This document shows positions 7,891-17,700 of a DNA stretch of 64,000 nucleotides, piece after piece. The first letter of the stretch is position 1. Every line of letters starts with the position of its first letter. The notes under the pieces were generated by a model. That model saw only the letters and a program-made list of their open reading frames with translations. It had not been told where the DNA came from and searched no databases. This stretch comes from Myxococcota bacterium (GTDB lineage: Bacteria > Myxococcota_A > UBA9042 > DTJE01): assembly GCA_017994695.1 (NCBI GenBank), contig JAGOKF010000001.1, forward strand, positions 1-64,000, in the 5' to 3' direction. The position numbers and the translations under genes are program-made.

Positions 7891-9122
7891 GACATTCCTC
7901 CTGTCGAGGTCCCCCAAATGGCGTCCCATGCCCGATCCATGGCCTGGGCGTCCCCGTAGCCGCCCACCGCGATCAGGCCGTACCCCTGCAAGCGATCTTC
8001 CGGCCGGGAAGAGAGGTTCGTGAACCAGAGGGCCCGGGCGGCGTCCACGGCGGCCCTGGGCGAATCGTAGCGGACCACGAAGACCGAACCCGGGGGCACG
8101 GCCCTGCGAGCAGCCCGAGGCGCCGCGCGGCCCCCTTCCAGCAGACGGCTTCCCGACACCGCTTGAAACCCAGGGACGAGGGCGGCCCTCACCTGCCCTC
8201 CGTGAAGCAGGGACGGCTCCGGAAGAAAGCCCTCGGAGAACAGGGCAGGAGTCAGGACCAGCAGTCGCAGGTATCCCCCCGAATCCACGATGGATGAAGC
8301 CACCTGGTCCGGAAGGCCGCCTGGACGGGCCTCGGGAACCGCCCCGGGCATCGCGATCATGCGGGCAAGACCCTGCTGGCCCCCCAGGGTCAAGGACATC
8401 GGAGCCTCATCCTCGGCCAGGGAATCCGAAGCGATCCACCAGGCCGTCTCGGGCCGCTCGGCGATCTCGAGGTGCTCCGTCACGAACAGCCCACCGCTCC
8501 TGGCCGCTCTTTCCTTCGTCAGCACGACGTGGACCTGCTCGGAGGTCAGGAACAGTTCCCGTCGGTCCTCGACCAGGGAGCCAAGGGCCACGGCAAGGTC
8601 ATCCCAATTTCCGGCCGCCCAGTCCAGGAAGGCGTTCCAGGGCATCCAGCGGGGTGGTCGTCCGATGGGTTTGGCCATCGGAGACTGGTCCAGGGACATG
8701 GGCACGAGGACCGGACCGGCATCGCTCAGTCCCATCCACCCATCCCCGGGACCGGGCGCCACCGGACGCAGAAGCCGCAGGAAGGCATCGTTCGGCTCCG
8801 GGACTTCGAAGAGTTCCAGATCTTGCGGCAGAGGGACCCAGATCTCGGGCCGATCGCCCGCGTTTCGCGTGGCCGGTAGCGGCCCCCGCAGGTCCAGGGT
8901 GCCCAGGTTGTTTCGTCCACCGACGCGCTCCTCCACGACGGCGTCGAATCCGTCCACGAGGTCCTTCAGACGCCCCAGGCGATGAGCCAGGGCCGCGCGG
9001 ATCGCCCCTCGGAGGGTCTGGGGCCACGGGGCCTGGAGGCTCCGGGCCGTGCCACCCTCGCCCGGCGAACGTCCGTCCCCGAACTGCAAGGCCTGAAGGG
9101 GCTCAATCAGGAAATCCGCCAT
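7887..9122 (-). CDS. cmr3: Type III-B RAMP protein Cmr3 (Cas5 family)
   Basis: 411 aa. Cmr3 binds the 5-prime crRNA tag next to Cas10. The N-terminus MADFLIEPLQALQFGDGR matches the Cmr3 pattern with FGDGRP-like residues. The next helix, PWPQTLRGAIRAAL, is the Cmr3 equivalent of the RAMP insertion. A central WWIASDS segment and late Gly-rich segments follow. It overlaps cmr4 by ATGA and starts 6 bp after the cas10 stop. Confidence 0.93.
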   Translation of the reverse strand: MADFLIEPLQALQFGDGRSPGEGGTARSLQAPWPQTLRGAIRAALAHRLGRLKDLVDGFDAVVEERVGGRNNLGTLDLRGPLPATRNAGDRPEIWVPLPQDLELFEVPEPNDAFLRLLRPVAPGPGDGWMGLSDAGPVLVPMSLDQSPMAKPIGRPPRWMPWNAFLDWAAGNWDDLAVALGSLVEDRRELFLTSEQVHVVLTKERAARSGGLFVTEHLEIAERPETAWWIASDSLAEDEAPMSLTLGGQQGLARMIAMPGAVPEARPGGLPDQVASSIVDSGGYLRLLVLTPALFSEGFLPEPSLLHGGQVRAALVPGFQAVSGSRLLEGGRAAPRAARRAVPPGSVFVVRYDSPRAAVDAARALWFTNLSSRPEDRLQGYGLIAVGGYGDAQAMDRAWDAIWGTSTGGMS

Positions 9123-9128
9123 CTGTCG

Positions 9129-10808
9129 TCACCCCCCTGCCGGCGGTCTGGGCCGGTGCTGGTGCAGGAACCTGCCGGCCAGGAGCAGGCCGATCAGGGC
9201 CTCGATCCCGTCCGCATCCCCGTGAACCTGCTGAACCCACGAAATCAAGGATTCCAATCGTGCCTCCGCCTGCCCGTCGTCCCCGCGCTTCCGGGCAAGG
9301 ATCCGACGAGCGACGTCCCAGCGGGCCTCGGCCGGGACCCCGTTCAGCCCGACCCGCAGGTCGTAGGCCGCCTTTTCCGCCAACTGTCCCGCATCGTACA
9401 GTCCCGCTGCCTCCCCCAGAGCCCAGGCCAGGTTCCCCGTTGCGGCGGGATCCGGAGCCGCGGGGCCGCAGACGGTGAGGAAATCGCCGCTCCGCTTCCG
9501 GATCCGCAGGGCCAGGGCCCCCCGACGAGCCAGGGACTCGGACCGGGTCCTGCGCCACTTCTTGGCCTCCCGCTCGGCGGTCGCGGCCCATTCCCGCACC
9601 CGGTCGAAGGGGGTCAGCATGTGGGCCACGGCGATTCCCGCGGACAGGCTGCATCCCGGAACCTGTTGCGCAAAGAGTTCGGACAGGTCGGTCGCGGCGT
9701 GGACGGCAGTGGCCAACGGGAAGGCCGCCAGCACGTCGTCCCCGCCGCAGTAGATGGGCTCCCCGAGGTGTCCGGCAGCATCGTCGCGGATCCGGCCGCG
9801 GGCCGTCACGGCGAAGGACTGGAGCGATCGCGAAAGCGCCCGGTGCGCCTCCGGGTCGTTCCTTCCCGAGATCGCGGCGCCGATCCCGTCCCCGTCGGCC
9901 AGCACCAGGGCGTAGTAGGGCGTCGAACGGAACCCCGACCCTTTCAGCAGGGCCCGCAGTTCCCGGATCTCCTGTTCTCCCAGCCCGGCATCCTTGGCCT
10001 CGATCTCCAGGCGGTCCGGAAAGTACCAGGCCGCATCGATCCGGCTCACCCCGAACAGCCGGCAGGCAGCCTCCTCGAATTCCCGCAATGCATCGAACCG
10101 TTCTTTGGGCCACACCCGCCTGCCGGCTCGGATCGTGATGTCGTTGATGCTCGCGAAACGCTCCCGGTACCTGTCCAGGCGTTTCACCGCTCCCAGGGCA
10201 TCGAGGCGCTCTTCGCCCTTGAGCAGCAGTCTCCGGCGCAGTCGGACCAGAGAGGCGGATGCCGAGCGGTCCAGCACGTCCTCCCGGCCGGCGTCCAGCC
10301 AGGACTTGGGTCGTCCGTCGGGAGATCCGGGTCGCCCGTCCCGGGCCAGGAAATCCCGGGTCCGTTTCCGACCGTCCAGCAGGCGCTCGGCGGCATCGCG
10401 GGCCTCCGCATAGGTCTCCCTGGTGGCCCAGGCGGCGTAGAACTGGCACCAGTCCTCCAGTCGGGCCTGATCCTGGAAGACCGGCAGGTCCAGGCAGTTC
10501 CGGAATTCCCCGATCACCTCCTGGACGTGATCGGACCAGCGGTCGCCGAGGGCCTTCCGGGCGGCCAGCACGGCGGCCCGGGCCTGCTCGGGGCCGCCCG
10601 GACAGTAGGCAAGCACCTTGTTCGGCGATCCCTCGTCATCGACATCGGCCGGGAAGATCAGGGTCGCCCCGGCCTCCTGTGCCCCCCGGGCCGCGGCCCC
10701 CGCCAGATCCGACAGGATCCGGGACCCGGCCAGGAGGTCCGACAGGCGCCGAGCCGACGCGATGAAGGGCTGGACCGGTCCCACGTGGATCACGAGCACG
10801 GTCGTCAT
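9129..10808 (-). CDS. cas10: Type III-B large subunit Cas10/Cmr2, no HD domain visible
   Basis: 559 aa from ATG 10808, which overlaps the cmr1 stop as ATGA. The larger open frame to 11261 only runs into cmr1. It starts with VLVIHVGPVQPFIASARR, the Cmr2 palm-type N-terminus, with no HD-nuclease domain in front. The polymerase palm has LVLADGDGIG and YCGGDDVLAAF, with GGDD at 355-358, the site that makes cyclic oligoadenylate from ATP. The protein is shorter than Cas10s that carry an HD domain. Prediction: it signals through cyclic oligoadenylate to the CARF-HEPN protein at the end of the operon but does not cut DNA through HD. Confidence 0.95.
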   Translation of the reverse strand: MTTVLVIHVGPVQPFIASARRLSDLLAGSRILSDLAGAAARGAQEAGATLIFPADVDDEGSPNKVLAYCPGGPEQARAAVLAARKALGDRWSDHVQEVIGEFRNCLDLPVFQDQARLEDWCQFYAAWATRETYAEARDAAERLLDGRKRTRDFLARDGRPGSPDGRPKSWLDAGREDVLDRSASASLVRLRRRLLLKGEERLDALGAVKRLDRYRERFASINDITIRAGRRVWPKERFDALREFEEAACRLFGVSRIDAAWYFPDRLEIEAKDAGLGEQEIRELRALLKGSGFRSTPYYALVLADGDGIGAAISGRNDPEAHRALSRSLQSFAVTARGRIRDDAAGHLGEPIYCGGDDVLAAFPLATAVHAATDLSELFAQQVPGCSLSAGIAVAHMLTPFDRVREWAATAEREAKKWRRTRSESLARRGALALRIRKRSGDFLTVCGPAAPDPAATGNLAWALGEAAGLYDAGQLAEKAAYDLRVGLNGVPAEARWDVARRILARKRGDDGQAEARLESLISWVQQVHGDADGIEALIGLLLAGRFLHQHRPRPPAGG

Positions 10809-12322
10809 AGGCGAATCCTCCCGGTATCCATGCCCGCGATGCGCCTGAGCAGCGCCCAGGGGGCGGGACCACCGCCCGACTCCCGCAACGGCTGCACCTG
10901 GGGACCAAAGGCCTTGTCTCCTGCCAGGGGCTCCGCTTCCCGTGGAACCGGAATGGTGCGATGGCCATGCTGCACCTCCAGTCCCTCGGGCGGCTCGATC
11001 GGCGTGTTGAGCATCAGGCCGACCAGGGCATACCGATCGGTCCCCTCGAGCCGGTACGGGCGCAGGATCAGAGGCGATGCCATGCGCTGGAGCCCTCCGG
11101 CGGGGGTCAGCGTGATCTGCCCGTCGGGATCGTCCCGTGTCTGGAACCGGAACACGATGGGCAGGCCGAAGGCCGCCCGGGGAAAGAAGACCGGCAGACG
11201 CGGTTCGTGATTGGTAGACCACCGCTTCAGGATCCGGCGCAGCGCATCGGCCTCGGGCCACCGGCTCCGGCCCGGGCGATTTCCTTGCCTGGGGTTCCTG
11301 GCGAAGCCGACGCCCTGACGGAAGCGCTGCATGACCTGGCCGACGGCGTCGGCGATGCGCTCGGGCATTTCGAGGACCGGCCCCGGCTCATCCTTGACGT
11401 TTCTCTGCCTTGGACCGGGCGCGAGATCCGCTACCGCCACGAAGGCCCCTTTGAGGACCGGCACGTCCCCTGCGTGTTCCGACGTCCCGCAGACGAATGT
11501 CCCCGAGGTCGCTTCGATGGCCCGAAGCAGTTCGGCCGCGCTTCGGCAACGGGGGGCGATGGCCTGGGCATGGGGTCCTTCGACCCTCTCCAGAACGACC
11601 GCCCCGGCACCCCGGCGCGTCCGTGCCCCGATCCCCCCGAAACATCCCCAGGCCCACAGCGCCCCGGCCACCTGCTTCACGAGGTCTTCCCGGAAGGCAT
11701 CGTCCAGTTCCCGCCCCGCGAAGGAAGGCAATCTGGCCAGGTTCGACCGCACCTGAGTCAGGTCCAGGTCGACCCGGACTCGCGCCGAGGACCCGAACCA
11801 GCAGGACTGGGCCGGACGGGCGCCGGGCCCCCGGATTTCCCGGGCAGGAAAGTAGAGATAGCCCAGGCCGCTGCCGATGGGGGCCCGGCGATCCGTCATC
11901 GGACGCACCTGGACGGAACCTTCCACCTCCTCGACCACGATCCGGACCGCCGAGGCCATCGGCTCGTTGGTCCTCCCGTGCGAGGCGTCCCAGGCCACCG
12001 AGGCCATGCCCCACAACAGCGCCTCGGCCTCCCGGAGGGGGCGATAGTCGATCCTCTGTCCCGGTGGCCGTGGGGCGAGATCGAACCGGGCGGCCTGGGT
12101 GGCCCGCCACCAGAACCGCAGTTGCCCCCGGATCGAGGGAACCCGGAAGGGGCGGTCCTCCTCGACCCTGGCCGGCACGACGCCCCCGCCGAAGACCGGG
12201 GTCAGCAGGCCCACCCGGAAGGTCCAGCAGGGGATCGCCGAGGCCGGCCCCGTGGTTGGCTGCAGCATGTCCTTCCACTTAGGAATCGCTTCACTCGTCC
12301 GGGGGTTCACGGGTCTGGGCAC
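10805..12322 (-). CDS. cmr1: Type III-B RAMP protein Cmr1
   Basis: 505 aa, first gene of the cmr operon. The start is a GTG at 12322 with GGGAGG 6 nt upstream. Cmr1 joins Cmr6 at the 3-prime end of the complex. It has LLTPVFGGG, the strong Cmr1 signature SIRGQLRFWWRA (63-74) and the glycine loop GCFGGIGARTRRGAG near residue 220-238. A promoter lies at 12407-12435. The downstream order cas10-cmr3-cmr4-cmr5-cmr6-cas6 is tight, mostly with overlaps, so one transcript is expected. Confidence 0.95.
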   Translation of the reverse strand: MPRPVNPRTSEAIPKWKDMLQPTTGPASAIPCWTFRVGLLTPVFGGGVVPARVEEDRPFRVPSIRGQLRFWWRATQAARFDLAPRPPGQRIDYRPLREAEALLWGMASVAWDASHGRTNEPMASAVRIVVEEVEGSVQVRPMTDRRAPIGSGLGYLYFPAREIRGPGARPAQSCWFGSSARVRVDLDLTQVRSNLARLPSFAGRELDDAFREDLVKQVAGALWAWGCFGGIGARTRRGAGAVVLERVEGPHAQAIAPRCRSAAELLRAIEATSGTFVCGTSEHAGDVPVLKGAFVAVADLAPGPRQRNVKDEPGPVLEMPERIADAVGQVMQRFRQGVGFARNPRQGNRPGRSRWPEADALRRILKRWSTNHEPRLPVFFPRAAFGLPIVFRFQTRDDPDGQITLTPAGGLQRMASPLILRPYRLEGTDRYALVGLMLNTPIEPPEGLEVQHGHRTIPVPREAEPLAGDKAFGPQVQPLRESGGGPAPWALLRRIAGMDTGRIRL

Positions 12323-12406
12323 GTCGTCCTCCCTGCTTCACGTGCTGCCGCAGATGACACGGCACCAGTGCGGCGTTTCCAAGGGTCCTGTGGCGGAGCG
12401 GAGCCG

Positions 12407-12435
12407 ATTCTGCCGGACCGCCTTCGAAAAGTCAA
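12407..12435 (-). promoter_or_regulatory. Promoter of the cmr-cas operon
   Basis: On the minus strand TTGACT (12435-12430) is followed after exactly 17 nt by CAGAAT (12412-12407), a good match to a sigma-70 type promoter. Transcription would start near 12400 and leave a leader of about 78 nt before the cmr1 GTG. It lies in the gap between the DUF1232 gene and cmr1. Confidence 0.6.
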
Positions 12436-12457
12436 CCGGGCCCCGCAGCCGGAACCT

Positions 12458-12799
12458 TCATCCGAGCAGGCGATCCACCGTGGCCCGGGCCTTGGCCTTG
12501 ACACCGTCGTCGATGTAGGCCGCCACGGTCCCGATGGCCGCCGCCAGGACGCCGGCGTCGTCGGTGTACCCCGCGACGGGAATGACATCCGGGATGGCGT
12601 CCACGGGGCTGATGAAGTAGGCCAGGGCCCCCACGATGACGGCCTTGGCCCAGGCCGGCGTCTCCGGGCGCTGCATCGCGTAGTAGAGCAGCAGCGCCGG
12701 GTAGAGCACCGCCCTTCCGGCCGCGGCGGCGAACCGGGTCACCTTGTCCCAGAACGAACTGTCCGAGTACTCATGGGAACCATCACCAGCGCGACTCAT
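12458..12799 (-). CDS. YkvA/DUF1232 family small membrane protein
   Basis: 113 aa from the ATG at 12799, with GGAGGAACGC just upstream; an in-frame ATG four codons earlier is possible. It has the DUF1232 core YFISPVDAIPDVIP and a hydrophobic segment AVLYPALLLYYAM, followed by a second apolar stretch. The family is widespread with no settled function. The gene lies between the tubulin-type operon (divergent) and the cmr operon (same strand). The cmr promoter follows its stop, so co-regulation is possible but not shown. Confidence 0.85.
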   Translation of the reverse strand: MSRAGDGSHEYSDSSFWDKVTRFAAAAGRAVLYPALLLYYAMQRPETPAWAKAVIVGALAYFISPVDAIPDVIPVAGYTDDAGVLAAAIGTVAAYIDDGVKAKARATVDRLLG

Positions 12800-13122
12800 G
12801 CGTTCCTCCATTCCAAGGCCTCCGGGAAGAATACGCCGCCCCTGGGACATTCTGAGCCCCATCGCCGGGCAGCGACCCGATCCTCCACATCTCCCGGAGG
12901 ATCCGGTCCCACGAAGCGCCCATTCCCTCGCGATCTCCCGGGCCCGACGCTCGATGCGCCACAGGTGTCCGGCGATGTCCGGCGGCCCCGGTCCGGTCAG
13001 GCGACTCCGGATGCCAGGTATCGATGATCCGGCAGACCTGCCCGCTCGGGGCCGGCGTCGGGAATTTGCGGATGGGAGTATCTTCTGGAGGCTGCCAAAC
13101 CTTGCCTCGCTTCCACCTGGGA
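12800..13122. other. Divergent intergenic region between the DUF1232 gene and the tubulin-type operon
   Basis: About 320 bp without a convincing gene. Open frames crossing it have no recognisable protein features. The right end leads into a promoter at 13123-13151. On the minus strand TATTCT near 12830 could be a -10 for the DUF1232 gene, but no good -35 is seen. I found no clear inverted repeat or operator. Confidence 0.4.
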
Positions 13123-13151
13123 TTGACGCCTGGCAACATCTGGTGTTACAC
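13123..13151 (+). promoter_or_regulatory. Candidate promoter of the tubulin/kinase/vWA operon
   Basis: TTGACG at 13123-13128 is followed after 17 nt by TTACAC (one base later, TACACA), giving a good -35 with a moderate -10. It ends 37 bp before the ATG at 13189 and is the only promoter-like pair found ahead of the ten-gene block. Confidence 0.45.
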
Positions 13152-13188
13152 ACCGCAACGAGCCTCGCTCTGGAGAAACGGCAAGGGC

Positions 13189-14781
13189 ATGCACCACTTG
13201 TTTCCAAGGCCTCGTCGCGCTCTGTGGACATTGCTGGTGGCATGCCTTGCGGTGAAAGGCCCTGCGGCCGCCGCCGAGGGGCCACTGGCCCGACTGGCGG
13301 CACGGCTGGAGGTGGACAGGCAGCGGGCGGACCACGTGCTGGTCGTGGACATGTCCGGGTCCATGCAGTGGGAGGCGAGACCGGGATCTCGCCGGAAGGC
13401 GTCCCCGGGGGCACGGCGCATGGACGTGCTGCTGGAAGCCTTGCCGGCCCTGCTGGAAGGCATCGCTCCGGGAGACCACGTCGTGGTGGTCGGCTTTCAC
13501 GAAACGCTGGTCGAGGATCCCGCCCTCGTTGTGGACCGATGGGATGGTGAGGAATCCCTTCGGCACCTGCTGTCGGCCCTCCGGTCCCGCATCCGCTTCG
13601 GGCCGGCCACGGATCTCGGTCTGGCCTTGGAAGCGGCGATGAAGCATGTCGCACGCCCGGACGGGAATCCCATTCAGTTCGTCTATTTCCTGACCGACGG
13701 CGAGCATGATGCTCCGCATGGTTCCCCCTATCGAGATCCGGATTCTCCGGCCTGGAGCCGATCTGCCTCGATCTGGGAAGGGCTCTTCCGTTCCGAGGAC
13801 CGCTTGTTGGGGGTCTATCTTTTTGGACTGTTCGATGTCCGGGACTCGGGACCCTTGGCTCGCGTTCTTCCTCGCCTGAATTTTCTCACATTCCGGAGCG
13901 GGGCTGACTTCCGTTCCTACCTGGCCACCCTCACGGGCGACGCCCTGCGCCATCGGGTTGCGATGGCATCCCGGCGGGAGGCCGCGAAAGCCGACTGGAC
14001 CGCCTCGATCTCCGAGGAACCCGTTCCGCTGGCTGGAGACGGAACGGCCGAGGTGGAGTTGGCGCTGGAGGTCACGATTCCCCACCTGGACTTCTCGGGA
14101 CGCCTGGAGGTCGCGGAGGCCTCGGCCGTGTTCCCGGAAGGAGGCGAGATCCGAATCCCCGCGACCGCATGGGACTTCACCGACGGCTTCGGAAAGACCC
14201 GGACCCTCACCGTCGCCGTGAGGGGACCTGCCCGGACCACCGACTGGTGGTCATTCGGGCGTTGCCATGAGACGACGCTGAACCTGGACCTTTCCTGGTC
14301 GGCCCTCGGGTGGGAGCCACGCGGGGACTTCGAATCAACCGGATTGGCCGATGTGCGTCCGTTTCACCTGACTGGACGGAAGGCCTCGGCGACGATCCGG
14401 CACTGCACCCGGGGACTGCTGTGGGTTCCGATCCTGATCGCTGCGCTGCTGTTGTCATCGGGAGTCCTGCTGTTCCTGCGCTACCGTCCCAGGACGCTGA
14501 ATGTCTCGGTTTCCGGTGGGCCCCGGTACCGCGGCACGGCCCGGAAGGTGACCGTGGGATCCGCCCCGTCTTGCACCCTGGTGGTTCCCGGATTCCCGCC
14601 TCGGGCCTTCCAGATCCTCCGGGAGCGGGCGGGCCTGGGAAGTCGCTTTCGCCTGAAGGTGGAAGCCTCCGGCTGCAAGGTGAACGGACGACCGGTATCG
14701 CAAGGTCTGGAACTGGACGCAAGCCCCAGCCAGACCCTGGAGGCCGGAGACAAGGTGGTGCGCTTGAGCATCGAGATGTAG
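13189..14781 (+). CDS. Membrane-anchored vWA-domain protein with a C-terminal FHA-like domain
   Basis: 530 aa from ATG 13189. A Sec-type signal peptide (residues 1-30) is followed by a von Willebrand A domain with an intact MIDAS, DMSGS (D54, S56, S58), and later FLTDGEHD. A beta-rich region follows, then a transmembrane helix at about 407-428. The cytoplasmic tail of about 100 residues (VTVGS, VNGRPV, AGDKVVRL) has the pattern of an FHA fold. The vWA part is therefore predicted outside the membrane and the FHA-like part inside. It is the first gene of the operon, ending 7 bp before the tubulin-like gene. It may link an outside binding event to inside phospho-signalling; that is inference. 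Confidence 0.85.
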   Translation: MHHLFPRPRRALWTLLVACLAVKGPAAAAEGPLARLAARLEVDRQRADHVLVVDMSGSMQWEARPGSRRKASPGARRMDVLLEALPALLEGIAPGDHVVVVGFHETLVEDPALVVDRWDGEESLRHLLSALRSRIRFGPATDLGLALEAAMKHVARPDGNPIQFVYFLTDGEHDAPHGSPYRDPDSPAWSRSASIWEGLFRSEDRLLGVYLFGLFDVRDSGPLARVLPRLNFLTFRSGADFRSYLATLTGDALRHRVAMASRREAAKADWTASISEEPVPLAGDGTAEVELALEVTIPHLDFSGRLEVAEASAVFPEGGEIRIPATAWDFTDGFGKTRTLTVAVRGPARTTDWWSFGRCHETTLNLDLSWSALGWEPRGDFESTGLADVRPFHLTGRKASATIRHCTRGLLWVPILIAALLLSSGVLLFLRYRPRTLNVSVSGGPRYRGTARKVTVGSAPSCTLVVPGFPPRAFQILRERAGLGSRFRLKVEASGCKVNGRPVSQGLELDASPSQTLEAGDKVVRLSIEM

Positions 14782-14788
14782 GGAGCAG

Positions 14789-17700
14789 ATGATGATGGCC
14801 GACAACAGCACATGGGATACCGCATCTAGAGCCGGAGCCCTCGATCGAGACAGGGTGCCCACCCTTGTCATCGGACTGGGGGGGGCCGGGGGACAGATCG
14901 TGGCACGGGTCAAGCGGCTCGTCCGGCAGGTCTACGGGGATCGCCCCCAAATCTCGCGCCTGGTGAACTACCTGGTGGTGGATGCCGACAAGTTTGAGAA
15001 CCTCGACGCCCTGACCCGAAGGGTGATTCTTCCCAGATCTCCGGAGGAGGGTGGCGAGTTCCTGTCCCTCGCGGGATTCAACCCCCGGCAGAGATACGAC
15101 GCCTATCTGGGGCTTCCGGGAAAATCCGAGGATCTCAAAGCGTGGTTCCCGGAGGAGGACCGGGAACTTCTCCCGAACCAGCGCATCGACAACGGAGCGG
15201 CCCGGTGTCGTCCGCTGGGGCGATTCCTGCTGTACTCGAGCCCCATCGAGTCGGTGCTGTCCCGAAAGATCGCTGAAGCCTTCGAGCAGAGAGACACCAA
15301 CGTCTACGTGGAGAACCGCCAGTTGCGTGTCCTTCTGTTCTGCAGCAGTTGCGGAGGGACCGGCAGCAGTTGTCTGGTGGACGTGTTGTTCATTCTGCAC
15401 CGGCTGGTGCAGAGACAGCGGCACGTCGCACCCGTTGTAGATCTCTTCGCCCTGGGACCGGAGCCCTTCGTGAAAGCCAACACGGAGGTGTCGATCGCCC
15501 TGGAGCCCTATCTTCGAGCCAACAGTTTCGCCTTCTTCCGGGAGATCGACTTCCTGCTCAAGCATCCCGACCGTTTCAACGAGATCGCGATGGATGCCTT
15601 GTCGGCGGGTCGCAGCCAGGGGGGAGTGGAATCGCTGACCGGCCTGCCCCCCGATCAAAGACCTCCTCTGGACAATATCTACGTGTTCGACGGCAGCGTC
15701 CCGGCAGGCGTGGGCGATTTCCAGGACCTGAGCGCCCTCTACGACTATGTGGCTCGTGCATCCTTCTACGCGAAGTTCGTCCCTGAAGTGCGAGCACGCC
15801 TGGACAGTCTGGCGTCGAACGTTGAGCGGTTCAAGGGACTGGACAAACAGCGCGAGAGACGGAAGAGTTTTGCCGCCCTGGGTGTGGCCGAGGTCTGCAC
15901 CGGCGACGACTTCACCCTGCGCTATCTCCAGTTGCGATCCGCTCGCGACGGCCTGCTCCGGGGCCTGGTGGGAGACAGTTATCCGGATTTCGACTCGGCC
16001 ACCCGGGAAGTATGTTCCCGCCTGCAGGCCGACATCGATGCGGCATGTACGACACTGATCGAAGAGATTCGCAGGGCTGGCGACCAGGGCCTCGAACTGC
16101 TGATGAACCACGACCAGTTCCGGGTCAACGAAAAGGTGAAGTGGGATCTGGTCCGGAAGGCAGACGAGTCTTTGCGAGGGGCAGAACGAGACCTGATGAG
16201 GTCCGTGGACGCGGCCCTGATGGCCCAGGACACGCTGCTGCACCAGAAAGGCTCGGCCGTCCGAAGCGCCTTCCAGGCCCAGTTGGACGCGCTGTGCGCG
16301 ACCCTCTGTGATGGACAGGGAGTGATCTTCCTGGAGCGAGTGCTGACCGAACTGAACAAGCGCCTGGAGCGGGACATCGAGGTCGAGGTCGGAGCCATGA
16401 ACTCTTCCCAGGAAGCAGCGGATGGAATCCTGGAGGCGCTTCCCCAGGGGAAGGGGGATATCGGCAGCCTGGTGACCCATCTGATCGACCGCAAGGATGA
16501 ACGATTGCTGTTCCAGTTCCTGGACGACCTGATCGCGTACCGCAAACATGCCGTGGCGGTCAACCTGCACCGATTGAAGGCGGAACTGCTGCGGAGACTG
16601 GCCGGAGACGTCGGGAGGGACGCAACTCCGATGGAGTACAACGAGGGGATTCGCCGCTACCAGGTCGGTGTGACGTCGGTACGCAGCCCGCTGGACAGCC
16701 GCATCGAGGAACTGGCTTCCCTGAGGCTGCACCTGACGAATCTGGCCGGGAGTTCCAGCCCTTACGAGGTCTTCCGAGAGGAGCGCCGCGTGGCCCAGAC
16801 CTCCCCCACGATGCACATCTTGACGATGGAGAACCAGGAAAGCCTCGACCGGGAGTTCGCTGCGCTCTTTCCAGAATGGGCCCATCCGAACGATCGCGAT
16901 CGCCAGAAGGCTCGGGCCGAGCGCAACAAGGAAATCCTCCGGACCATCGCAGGGGCGCTGGATCGGCCAGAGATCGGCCCCGTGGATTTGAAAGCGATGG
17001 GACAGGAGACCTGGACATACGCCATCGAAGAGTACGTGACCCGGTGCTTTCACGAGCAGAAACGGCCGTCCATCGCCGATCGAATGAGGGATTCTGGGGA
17101 GGCCGGAGAGTTCCAGAAGATGCTTTGGCGAAACAGTGAGCCTGGAGTACGGATCCAGTATGAGGCCATGGTCGACCGCGGGGACATCGATGAAATCGTC
17201 CGGTCCGTCTTCATTGGCAGCCCCGGCGCGACCCTGGATGCCTTCGCTCAGGAAGGTGGCTCCTCGGGAAACTCCTACACCTTCCCCTGCCCCGATGATC
17301 GTTGGGTCTATCTGCGGGCCCGTGCTGTTCTCCCGATTTGGGTGTTCTCATCGATCGAGGCCCAGTCGGTCTACTATCACACCCGCGAGGTTGGAAACCG
17401 CCCACACATCGACCACCGGTTCAACCGAGGCCTCCTGGAGGAATGGGACCCATCGAACCAGGGTTCGGTCCCGGATGCGACCGAGGTCTTCTTCTCGCTC
17501 TATGCTGTGAGCCTGTTGCTGGGACCAGACTGGAAGACCCTCATTCCAGAGGAGGACCATGACCGGCGGGATCAGTTGGTGAATGACTTCCGACGGGTTG
17601 CATGGTTCGATTCCATGACCTGCATGCGCCACAACCTTCCACCTCTATTCCTGTACCAGGTCTTGTCGGGTCCGCCGGAGGCGCAGGGCGTTTACGGAAT

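Noticed and set aside
12783-13139. A 118-aa minus-strand frame in the divergent region
   Set aside because: No ribosome-binding site or recognisable features, and it overlaps the DUF1232 start and the operon promoter.
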